Positions 17,383 to 25,139 of a DNA stretch of 64,000 bases are shown here, in pieces. Location of the stretch: positions 17,081 through 81,080 of the forward strand of contig JAFUVS010000011.1 in the NCBI GenBank assembly GCA_017471175.1. Reading direction: 5' to 3'. The notes beneath the pieces are model-generated. The model was not told where the DNA came from. It was given only the letters and a program-made list of their open reading frames with translations, and searched no databases. The position numbers and the translations under genes were made by a program. Position 1 is the stretch's first letter, and every line of letters begins with the position of its first letter. The stretch is from Paludibacteraceae bacterium. GTDB lineage: Bacteria; Bacteroidota; Bacteroidia; Bacteroidales; Paludibacteraceae.

Positions 17383-18720
17383 ATGAAAAAACTTTTCCTC
17401 TCTCTCGCTCTTGCATTGGCAACAGCAGGAATGTGCTTGGCGCAAGGCACTGTACTCTATGTAAGCACCAATGGTTCGGCTCGCGCAGACGGTTCGGCTC
17501 CCGACAAGGCAATGAAAGACCTGCAAAAAGCCATTGACAACGCCACGGACGGCGCGATTATTCGCATTGCAGAGGGCAACTATTTAGGCAAGTTGGATGC
17601 AGGCTACGTAGAGATAAACAAGTGGATTACGCTCGAAGGAGGCTGGAACAACGACTTTACGCAACGCGACCCGCACAAATACATCACCAAGATGGAACCC
17701 ACCGAAGCGCAACGCGGAACAAACGGCATAAAAGGTCTCATTACGCTGAGCAAATTAGACGATGTGATGGCAACCCAACCCAAAGGCACACTGACCATTG
17801 ACGGCATTATGTTCAACTACGGATTGGAGAACTCCTACAAGCCCAACGACCCGTCCGACCCGCGCAACGGCTGCCCGAGCAAGGAGTTTGAGACAGGACG
17901 TATGGAAGACGCTACCCCACCCCAACTGAACCACCAGATTATCAAAGCCGACGGCTCGGTAGCAGGCAACGTGATCATCCGCAACTGCTTGTTTGCCAAC
18001 AGTCCGTACTTCGGTATTCAGTTCATATCGCGCCTCGGCGAAATAGAGATCAGCAACTGCGTATTCATCAGCAACCGCTATGGTGCCGTTCGTATCGGCG
18101 GTTCAAGCAAAGCGTCTGACACGCAATACAAGACCCACGTCAATTTCCACCACAACACAGTGGCATTCTCGTGGTGTCGTGACAAGTCGATGGAAGATAT
18201 GGGCTACGGATATGAGTTTATGACCGGCGCCAACGGCGACTTGCACCACAATATCTTCCTTTGCAACAACTATGCCGCTATCGCCCGCACCCATACCGAC
18301 TACGCCAACCTTGAGAAGAACCGCAAGACCAACGTCTATGACAACCTGTTCTTTATGAACGCTGCAGACCTGCAACTGCCTCCTTCGGGCGGCGGCAAAT
18401 GGACCAACGTACCCGTAGCACGCTTCGAGGAAGTGGACGAAGCCATCCTGCCCAAGTACGAAGGCAACAAGGAACTGACCGGCGATGACCCGTTCGTCAA
18501 AGTGATTGACCAAGAGTACCTGAAAGCCTTTGCTACACTCAAAGTGGTCAGCAGCCAGAGTTTTGATGCCAATTCGGCAGCCAATCTCTATCGTCAGGCA
18601 CACGGTATGAATATGCAAGGGTCGGAAACGATTCGCGTATCAATGTACGGCAACCGATACAACTTCGACAAAGCACTCCGCTTCTTCGGTGCCAAGAACG
18701 GATACGGAGCACAAAAATGA
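17383..18720 (+). CDS. Secreted right-handed parallel beta-helix protein
   Basis: 445 residues with a signal peptide (about 1-20, ending CLAQ). The opening YVSTNGSARADGSAPDKAMKDLQKAID is the usual start of secreted beta-helix (pectate-lyase-like) proteins, and several rungs with N-x-I/F periodicity follow (NVIIRNCLFANSPYFG, IEISNCVFISNRYG, GDLHHNIFLCNNYAA). No recognised catalytic residues for a lyase or hydrolase are evident and no T9SS tail is clear. It lies 50 bp after lemA and 35 bp before glyS, so it may be transcribed with either. It could be a surface polysaccharide-binding or -cleaving protein. Confidence 0.75.
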   Translation: MKKLFLSLALALATAGMCLAQGTVLYVSTNGSARADGSAPDKAMKDLQKAIDNATDGAIIRIAEGNYLGKLDAGYVEINKWITLEGGWNNDFTQRDPHKYITKMEPTEAQRGTNGIKGLITLSKLDDVMATQPKGTLTIDGIMFNYGLENSYKPNDPSDPRNGCPSKEFETGRMEDATPPQLNHQIIKADGSVAGNVIIRNCLFANSPYFGIQFISRLGEIEISNCVFISNRYGAVRIGGSSKASDTQYKTHVNFHHNTVAFSWCRDKSMEDMGYGYEFMTGANGDLHHNIFLCNNYAAIARTHTDYANLEKNRKTNVYDNLFFMNAADLQLPPSGGGKWTNVPVARFEEVDEAILPKYEGNKELTGDDPFVKVIDQEYLKAFATLKVVSSQSFDANSAANLYRQAHGMNMQGSETIRVSMYGNRYNFDKALRFFGAKNGYGAQK

Positions 18721-18755
18721 AATAAAATCAACTAAAATAACTAAACAACAATAAT

Positions 18756-20306
18756 ATGGCAGCTACACAAGAAGAAACATTCAAGAAAATAGTAGCCCAC
18801 TGCAAGGAATACGGTTTTGTTTTTCCGAGCAGCGAGATTTATGATGGGTTAGGAGCCGTCTATGACTACGGTCAGAACGGCGTAGAGATGAAGAACAACA
18901 TCAAGCAGTACTGGTGGAACGCAATGACGCGTATGCATGAGAACATCGTGGGTATCGATGCCGCTATCTTTATGCACCCCACTACGTGGAAAGCATCGGG
19001 ACACGTGGACGCGTTCAACGACCCGCTGATTGACAACCGCGACTCGAAGAAACGGTACCGTGCCGATGTCCTCATTGAAGACCAATTGGGCAAGATTGAG
19101 GAGAAAATCACCAAAGAGGTAGAGAAAGCCCGCAAACGTTTTGGTGACTCATTCGACGAAGCAATGTTCCGCCAGACCAATCCGCGCGTACAAGAACACC
19201 AAGCCCAATGGAACGCCCTTCACGAGCGCTACAGCAAGGCAATGAACGAGATGAACCTCGAAGAGTTGAAGCAAATCATCTTGGATGAGGAAATAGTCTG
19301 CCCCATCAGCGGCACGCGCAACTGGACAGACGTAAGGCAGTTCAACCTGATGTTCGCCACCGAGATGGGTTCGACCGCCGACGGCGCGATGAAAGTCTAT
19401 CTACGCCCCGAGACGGCACAGGGTATATTCGTCAATTTCCTCAACGTGCAGAAGACGGGACGTATGAAAGTGCCGTTCGGTATCGCACAGATTGGCAAGG
19501 CTTTCCGCAACGAGATAGTCGCCCGTCAGTTCATCTTCCGTATGCGCGAGTTTGAGCAGATGGAGATGCAGTTCTTTGTTCGCCCGGGCGAGGAGATGCA
19601 GTGGTTCAACTACTGGAAAGACCAACGCATCCGCTGGCACAAGGCTCTCGGATTGGGCGACGAGAAGTACCGCTTCCACGACCACGAGAAATTAGCGCAC
19701 TACGCCAATGCCGCCACCGACATCGAGTTCCAGATGCCGTTCGGCTTCAAGGAAGTGGAAGGTATTCACAGCCGCACCAATTTCGACCTCTCGCAACACG
19801 CTAAGTATTCAGGAAAGAAAATCGAGTACTTCGACCCCGAACTGAACGAGAGTTATACGCCTTACGTGATTGAGACCAGTATCGGAGTGGATCGTATGTT
19901 CCTCAGCGTGCTTTGCTCTGCCTATAAGGAGGAGCAATTGGAAGGCGGCGATACGCGTGTCGTACTGTCGTTACCGCCCGTATTGGCTCCCGTCAAGTGT
20001 TGCGTGATGCCGCTCGTCAAGAAAGACGGACTGCCAGAGAAGGCGCGCGAGATTATGCGTATGCTGCAACTCGATTTCCGCACTACTTACGATGAGAAAG
20101 ACTCTATCGGCAAACGCTACCGCCGTCAAGACGCTATCGGCACGCCGTTCTGCGTTACGGTGGACCACGATACGCTCACCGACAACTGCGTTACCGTCCG
20201 TTACCGCGACACGATGCAGCAAGACCGCGTAAGCATAGACGAGTTGCACGATATGATACGTCACGCTGTTGATGCAAAACCATTGTACGAAAAATGTCTC
20301 CAATAA
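18756..20306 (+). CDS. glyS: Glycine--tRNA ligase, homodimeric type
   Basis: 516 residues, a class II synthetase of the single-chain alpha2 type rather than the GlyQ/GlyS pair. Visible family features are the N-terminal GFVFPSSEIYDGLGAVYDYG, the ASGHVDAFNDP segment, motif 2 region FRNEIVARQFIFRMREFEQMEMQ and motif 3 region ETSIGVDRMFLSVL. The C-terminal anticodon-binding domain follows (APVKCCVMPLVKK). The gene overlaps the start of the DUF389 gene by 13 bp. It has no clear promoter of its own and may be transcribed from upstream. Confidence 0.97.
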   Translation: MAATQEETFKKIVAHCKEYGFVFPSSEIYDGLGAVYDYGQNGVEMKNNIKQYWWNAMTRMHENIVGIDAAIFMHPTTWKASGHVDAFNDPLIDNRDSKKRYRADVLIEDQLGKIEEKITKEVEKARKRFGDSFDEAMFRQTNPRVQEHQAQWNALHERYSKAMNEMNLEELKQIILDEEIVCPISGTRNWTDVRQFNLMFATEMGSTADGAMKVYLRPETAQGIFVNFLNVQKTGRMKVPFGIAQIGKAFRNEIVARQFIFRMREFEQMEMQFFVRPGEEMQWFNYWKDQRIRWHKALGLGDEKYRFHDHEKLAHYANAATDIEFQMPFGFKEVEGIHSRTNFDLSQHAKYSGKKIEYFDPELNESYTPYVIETSIGVDRMFLSVLCSAYKEEQLEGGDTRVVLSLPPVLAPVKCCVMPLVKKDGLPEKAREIMRMLQLDFRTTYDEKDSIGKRYRRQDAIGTPFCVTVDHDTLTDNCVTVRYRDTMQQDRVSIDELHDMIRHAVDAKPLYEKCLQ

Positions 20307-21640
20307 CAAGATTATGGCGCAAGTTCATCCACTTGGTGGACTTGCGCGATTATATTGACGTAGATGCTGCCGCCATCAATATACGCGACAACATTGCTTT
20401 TCGCGGACCGAATATCGTCATCCTTTTCTGCGCAGTCGTAACGGCTTCGGTGGGACTGAATGTCAATTCCATTCCAGTCATCATCGGCGCGATGTTAATC
20501 TCGCCCTTGATGTCGCCTATCATAGGCTTTGGTCTGGCACTCGGCACAAACGATGTGGACTTGCTCAAACATTCGCTCAAGCACTTGGGCATAATGGTGG
20601 GTATTTCCGTGCTGTCCGCAACGCTGTATTTCCTTGTATCGCCGTTGGATATGGTACACCCTACCGAGTTGTTGGCGCGTACCAATCCGACCATCTACGA
20701 TGTGCTGATTGCCCTATTCGGCGGTTTGGCAGGAATACTTGAGATTTCGCGCAAGGAGAAAGGCACAGTGATGTCGGGCGTGGCGATTGCTACGGCTCTC
20801 ATGCCCCCACTCTGCACGGCAGGCTACGGATTGGCTACCCTTAACACCACGTTCCTGTTCGGAGCGTTGTACCTGTTCTTTATCAACTTCACGTTCATTG
20901 CATTGGCAGCTTTTATCGGCACCAAGTACTTAGGCTATAAGATGGTGGAGAACAAGGACGAACAAGTCCGGGTAAGACACAAATGGTTGTTCGGTCTGCT
21001 GCTTATCGCTATTATTGTACCCAGCGTCATTTCCGCCATCAGTGTGGTGCGCGAGAATAACTTTACCCGTTCGGTGGATGCTTTTGTTCGCGAGAACAAG
21101 AATTTTGCCCGCAGTTATATCTATGACTATCGGATAGCCAATGATGCTACCCCCGCAGCCGTGGATGTGTATATAGCCGGTGAGGAGCCGGACTCGATGG
21201 CATACAACGGATTGTATATCTCTGCGGCGCAATACGGACTTCGTCCCGACCAACTTCGTTTCCACTTGGATGCAGCCTATCAGACACAGGCGGCTTTGGA
21301 CGAGAACCAACTCGTTCGCGACATTTTCCGCACGCACGAACAACAACTGCAGGAACGTGACCAAGAGATTGCTCGACTTCGTCAACAGGTAGATAGTTTG
21401 AGTAAGTGTATCAGCGCGCAAACGAAGCCAATGCCTTTTGCTGCCATTGAAGCGGAGATGCGGGCGCAATATCCGCAACTGACCGATGTGGTCATCGCCT
21501 TGACAGAAGACGACAAGCAGGTGGTTGCCCTCGTAAGCGTTCCGAAAAAGAAAGATCTGAAATCAGACGACATAGAACGCCTGCAATCGTGGCTACAGGT
21601 TCGCACCGGCACAACCCAAGCCGTTGTCATCATACGTTAA
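20294..21640 (+). CDS. DUF389 integral membrane protein
   Basis: 448 residues. Residues about 40-245 contain six or more membrane segments with the DUF389 core, GLNVNSIPVIIGAMLISPLM and GVAIATALMPPLCTAGYGLA. About 270-448 is a soluble region with a short coiled coil near 340-365 (QLQERDQEIARLRQQVDSL). DUF389 members are of unknown function; a transport role has been proposed for some. The start (ATG at 20294) lies inside glyS, a 13 bp overlap that implies translational coupling with glycyl-tRNA synthetase. Confidence 0.88.
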   Translation: MSPITRLWRKFIHLVDLRDYIDVDAAAINIRDNIAFRGPNIVILFCAVVTASVGLNVNSIPVIIGAMLISPLMSPIIGFGLALGTNDVDLLKHSLKHLGIMVGISVLSATLYFLVSPLDMVHPTELLARTNPTIYDVLIALFGGLAGILEISRKEKGTVMSGVAIATALMPPLCTAGYGLATLNTTFLFGALYLFFINFTFIALAAFIGTKYLGYKMVENKDEQVRVRHKWLFGLLLIAIIVPSVISAISVVRENNFTRSVDAFVRENKNFARSYIYDYRIANDATPAAVDVYIAGEEPDSMAYNGLYISAAQYGLRPDQLRFHLDAAYQTQAALDENQLVRDIFRTHEQQLQERDQEIARLRQQVDSLSKCISAQTKPMPFAAIEAEMRAQYPQLTDVVIALTEDDKQVVALVSVPKKKDLKSDDIERLQSWLQVRTGTTQAVVIIR

Positions 21641-21643
21641 TTT

Positions 21644-21687
21644 CTGCAATTTGGACATACACATATATGAAAATTGCAGTAATTTTG
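21644..21687 (+). promoter_or_regulatory. Inverted repeat abutting the -7 element of the flavoprotein operon
   Basis: CTGCAATTT (21644-21652) and its perfect reverse complement (21671-21679) are spaced by 18 nt. The right arm directly touches a TAATTTTG -7 element (21680-21687). The arms are 27 bp apart start to start. This may be an operator for the operon starting at 21739, or a weak terminator for the DUF389 gene. Confidence 0.5.
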
Positions 21688-21738
21688 CAATCCATAATAA
21701 GACGTGGATACTAAACAAAACTTTTTAACACAAACATT

Positions 21739-22254
21739 ATGAATATCTTAATTCTTCAAGGCTCGCCGAGAGCCAAAGGTAACACCGCTTGGATGGCAGA
21801 AGAGTACAAGAACGCAGCAGAGGCTGCATGTCACAACGTAACTATCGTCAATGTAGCCAAAAAGCACATAGCCGGCTGTTTGGCATGCGAATACTGCCAC
21901 GGAAAAGGCAACGGTGCGTGCATTCAGAAAGATGATATGCAAGAACTCTATCCGCTTATGGCGGAGGCGGAAGTGTTGGTTCTCGCTGCGCCAATCTATT
22001 ATTTCACCCTATGCGCACAGATTCAGGCACCTATCCAGCGTATGTATTGCGTCAATGCTCCTGCTAAAGTAAAGAAGATGGCACTTCTTGTTTCGTCCTA
22101 TTCGCCGGGCGTGTATGACGGTGCTTCGGCTGAGTTCCGTGACATCTGCAACTACTGGCACGCAGAGAATATGGGCATCGTAACCGCCAAGATTGACGAG
22201 CAGAAGACCGATGCCACCAAGCTGAAGATTGTTGAGTTGGTTGCCAAACTATGA
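21739..22254 (+). CDS. Flavodoxin-family NAD(P)H-dependent FMN reductase
   Basis: 171 residues. The N-terminal LILQGSPRAKGNTAWMA is the FMN phosphate-binding loop of the NADPH-dependent FMN reductase/flavodoxin-like fold, and PIYYFTLCAQIQAPIQRMY is the second conserved flavin-contact region. The CLACEYCHGKGNGAC segment gives four Cys residues, common in this iron-sulfur-flavoprotein-like branch. It probably reduces quinones, metals or other acceptors in the cytoplasm. Its stop overlaps the next start by 4 bp. Confidence 0.88.
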   Translation: MNILILQGSPRAKGNTAWMAEEYKNAAEAACHNVTIVNVAKKHIAGCLACEYCHGKGNGACIQKDDMQELYPLMAEAEVLVLAAPIYYFTLCAQIQAPIQRMYCVNAPAKVKKMALLVSSYSPGVYDGASAEFRDICNYWHAENMGIVTAKIDEQKTDATKLKIVELVAKL

Positions 22255-23417
22255 GAAAATTCCTAACCCTTGCACTTGCGGCAGTACTCTTTGCCGCTTG
22301 TGCAAATACAAATGATAAAATGACTAAATGCGAAAATGATTCGTGGGACAAAGTGTTCCCGTTAAGCGAGAAGGTCTCTCACAAAAAAGTGAGTTTCCAA
22401 AACCAGTACGGCATACCCCTTGTAGGTGATTTATACATGCCCAAAGAAGTTGAAAGTCAAGAGTCAAAAGTTGAAGGCAAATATGCTGCTATCGCCGTCT
22501 CCGGTCCTTTCGGCGCGACCAAAGAGCAGTCGTCCGGTCTCTACGCCATGAAGATGGCGGAGCGCGGATTTATCGCTCTGGCATTTGATCCTTCCTTCAC
22601 GGGTGAGAGTGGTCCTTTCTACGATCCGAATGGCAGTTCACCTGCGGAGGCTCTCCGCCCGCGCAGAACGGCCTCGCCGGACATCAACACCGAGGATTTT
22701 ATGGCGGCGGTGGACTACCTGAGCAAGTTGCCCGAAGAGGATGCCGAGCGTATCGGTATCATCGGTATCTGCGGTTGGGGTGGCATTGCCCTCAACGCAG
22801 CAGCTGCCGACCCGCGTATCAAGGCGATGGTGGCTTCCACGATGTACGATATGACCCGTGTCGCCGGTAACGGTTATTTCGATTCCGCCGACTCCGAAGA
22901 GGCGCGTCACGAAGCGCGTGTGGCACTCGCCGAGCAGCGTCTCAAAGACCCTGCAGCGATGGCAGGCGGTGTGGTTGACCCGCTACCGGACGATGCGCCG
23001 CAGTTCGTCAAGGACTACCACGATTACTACAAGACCGTCCGAGGTTATCATGCCCGCAGCGGTAACTCCAACGATGGATGGCGCGTCATCGGCACACAGG
23101 CGTATGCCAACAGCCGATTCCTCTATTATATCAATGAGATTCGTTCGGCGGTACTCGTCATGCACGGCGAGAAAGCTCACAGCCGTTATTTCGGCGAGGC
23201 TGCGTACCATTACATGGTGGACGGCAAGGCGGAGGGCTACAAGAGCATCGTGGCTCCTAATCCCTGTCCGGAGAACAAAGAGCTGCTCATCATTCCCGAA
23301 GCAACCCACTGCGACCTATACGATGGCGGATTCACCGGTCCGGCCGGCACCGGCGAGAGTAAGAACCTCATCCCGTGGGACAAGTTAGCCGCGTTCTTCA
23401 TCAAGTACCTGAAATAA
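22251..23417 (+). CDS. Alpha/beta hydrolase lipoprotein with a Cys nucleophile elbow
   Basis: 388 residues. The signal peptide ends in a lipobox (LFAAC, Cys17), so a lipid-anchored envelope protein is expected. The alpha/beta hydrolase domain contains GPFGATKEQSSGLYA and a nucleophile elbow GICGWGG with Cys174 where most hydrolases have Ser, the dienelactone-hydrolase arrangement. A His in EATHCDLYD near the C-terminus can complete the triad. The substrate is unknown. It overlaps the flavodoxin-like gene by 4 bp (ATGA), indicating one operon. Confidence 0.85.
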   Translation: MRKFLTLALAAVLFAACANTNDKMTKCENDSWDKVFPLSEKVSHKKVSFQNQYGIPLVGDLYMPKEVESQESKVEGKYAAIAVSGPFGATKEQSSGLYAMKMAERGFIALAFDPSFTGESGPFYDPNGSSPAEALRPRRTASPDINTEDFMAAVDYLSKLPEEDAERIGIIGICGWGGIALNAAAADPRIKAMVASTMYDMTRVAGNGYFDSADSEEARHEARVALAEQRLKDPAAMAGGVVDPLPDDAPQFVKDYHDYYKTVRGYHARSGNSNDGWRVIGTQAYANSRFLYYINEIRSAVLVMHGEKAHSRYFGEAAYHYMVDGKAEGYKSIVAPNPCPENKELLIIPEATHCDLYDGGFTGPAGTGESKNLIPWDKLAAFFIKYLK

Positions 23418-23426
23418 TCAGTCATA

Positions 23427-23552
23427 ATGAAGACGATCCCATTCATATGCTTGGCGGCGGCAGTGCTATTTTTAGGCTGCTGCCCCAAGCAAACGCAGGA
23501 AAACAAAGATATGAAACCGTCAAGCGAAAGGTACCAAAGTGCTGATGGGTGA
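23427..23552 (+). CDS. Short lipoprotein-leader ORF, likely the severed 5' part of the next gene
   Basis: 41 codons: MKTIPFICLAAAVLFLGC gives a signal peptide with a lipobox Cys at 18, then a Lys/Gln-rich stretch and a TGA at 23550. It overlaps the carboxymuconolactone-decarboxylase frame by 14 bp in another phase. Reading past a single extra C at 23517-23518 would join DMK to RQAKGTKVLMGE of the downstream domain, so the pair looks like one lipoprotein gene split by a +1 frameshift. A genuine two-gene arrangement cannot be excluded. Confidence 0.55.
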   Translation: MKTIPFICLAAAVLFLGCCPKQTQENKDMKPSSERYQSADG

Positions 23553-23925
23553 GGACGCAAGTCCGCTCAGCGATAACTACGATGCGCTAAAAGAAGGTAC
23601 GCGCGTACAGACCCAACTGACAGGCAAACCCTTCAATTACGACTTTGCACCGGCGACAGATTACTACCTCAAGGCGCACCTTTTCGGAGATATTTTTGCC
23701 CGCGATAACCTGACCTACGCCGACCGTGAACTGGTCACCGTCTCTGCGCTCAGCGGCTTGCAGGGCGTGGAACCGCAACTGAAAGCCCACATCGCCGGAG
23801 CGCGCAATATGGACGTAACAGAAGAGCAGTTGCAAGGCATTGTGGTTGCTCTCGCAACGAACGGTCTTTTGTCCGAAGCCGACAGACTCGCCGTACTATT
23901 AGAACATGATGCTGTGAACGAATAA
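23539..23925 (+). CDS. Carboxymuconolactone decarboxylase family protein (apparently lacking its leader)
   Basis: 128 residues from a GTG at 23539 (an ATG at 23545 is equally possible). The all-helical CMD domain is visible (YLKAHLFGDIFARDNLTYADRELVTVSAL and QLKAHIAGARNMDVTEEQLQGIV). The AhpD-type CxxC pair is absent, so a peroxidase role is unlikely; members without it include gamma-carboxymuconolactone decarboxylase and many unassigned proteins. In-frame sequence upstream is open back to a TGA at 23512, and a lipoprotein leader sits just upstream in another phase. It is the third gene of the reductase/hydrolase operon. Confidence 0.8.
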   Translation: MLMGEDASPLSDNYDALKEGTRVQTQLTGKPFNYDFAPATDYYLKAHLFGDIFARDNLTYADRELVTVSALSGLQGVEPQLKAHIAGARNMDVTEEQLQGIVVALATNGLLSEADRLAVLLEHDAVNE

Positions 23926-23945
23926 AGGTATGATCCAACGAAGAT

Positions 23946-24425
23946 ATGGCACAAAAGATACAGAAAACGAATGTCTGTCGTCTGTTAGATGCTGCAGGAA
24001 TAGCATACGAACTGATTGAGTACGAAGTTGATGAATCCGATTTAAGTGCAACACACGTTGCCACACTGTTGGGCGAAGATGTGGATACTGTTTTCAAAAC
24101 GATTGTGTTAGAGGGCGACAAGACCAAATATTTTGTGTGCATCGTTCCCGGAGCCTGCGAAGTGGATTTGAAGAAAGCAGCACGTGCCGGTGGCAACAAA
24201 TCCTGCAAACCTATTCCACAAAAAGAACTGCTGCCGCTTACAGGTTACGTCCGTGGCGGTTGCAGCCCGATAGGAATGAAAAAAACACTCCCTTCGTTTA
24301 TTGACGAGACCTGCCTGCTGCATAATAAGATTTATATTTCTGCCGGTCAGCGTGGTATGCAACTCCATCTCGCGCCGCAAGATTTGATAAACTATGCATC
24401 GCTAACTATAAGCGATTTAATCTAA
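23946..24425 (+). CDS. ybaK: Cys-tRNA(Pro)/aminoacyl-tRNA deacylase, YbaK/EbsC family
   Basis: 159 residues with a single YbaK/ProX-like editing domain. Family features include VFKTIVLEGDKTKYFVCIVPG, the conserved Lys-Lys-Ala segment (DLKKAARAGG) and GYVRGGCSPIGMKK. It hydrolyses Cys wrongly attached to tRNA-Pro. It starts 20 bp after the CMD gene and ends before a strong terminator. Confidence 0.93.
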   Translation: MAQKIQKTNVCRLLDAAGIAYELIEYEVDESDLSATHVATLLGEDVDTVFKTIVLEGDKTKYFVCIVPGACEVDLKKAARAGGNKSCKPIPQKELLPLTGYVRGGCSPIGMKKTLPSFIDETCLLHNKIYISAGQRGMQLHLAPQDLINYASLTISDLI

Positions 24426-24483
24426 ACTATCTCAATAGCAGTACCTTCCCTCTATATTGCTTGTAGCCATCGCGCTATACTAC

Positions 24484-24520
24484 AAGAACAGCCTACTGAT
24501 TGTCAGCAGGCTGTTCTTTT
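24484..24520 (+). terminator. Terminator after ybaK
   Basis: A perfect 11-bp stem (24484-24494 with 24508-24518), continued by an inner 4-bp stem and ending in TTTT. It faces the tRNA-Arg gene on the opposite strand and may act in both directions. Confidence 0.75.
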
Positions 24521-24524
24521 GCAG

Positions 24525-24596
24525 TAGTCTCACCGGGAATCGAACCCGAATCTAAGGTTTAGGAAACCCGTATTCTATCCATTGAACTATGAGACC
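24525..24596 (-). tRNA. tRNA-Arg (anticodon CCU)
   Basis: 72 nt on the minus strand. The acceptor stem GGTCTCA pairs with TGAGACT (one G-U), there is a D-arm with AATGGATA loop, anticodon loop TTCCTAA giving CCU, a T-arm TCGGG-TTCGATT-CCCGG and discriminator A; CCA is not encoded. The first anticodon-stem pair is C-U and another is G-U, slightly weak but compatible. It decodes AGG. Confidence 0.92.
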
Positions 24597-24598
24597 GC

Positions 24599-24629
24599 AA
24601 GGGAGATAATCGAATTATCTCCCTTTTGT
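24599..24629. terminator. Hairpin between the V-ATPase operon and tRNA-Arg
   Basis: A perfect 12-bp stem (24599-24610 with 24614-24625), a 3-nt loop and a T-rich stretch on the plus strand. It lies just downstream of the V-ATPase K gene (minus strand), where a terminator or processing hairpin is expected, although the better U-tract is on the plus strand. Confidence 0.5.
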
Positions 24630-24639
24630 TTTGCTGTGA

Positions 24640-25068
<429 letters not shown>

Positions 25069-25139
25069 TTATTTAAGTGTTTTTGTTCTTCTAAATTTTC
25101 GATACTCGATTTATCTTTTAATCATAAATCGTCCTATCA

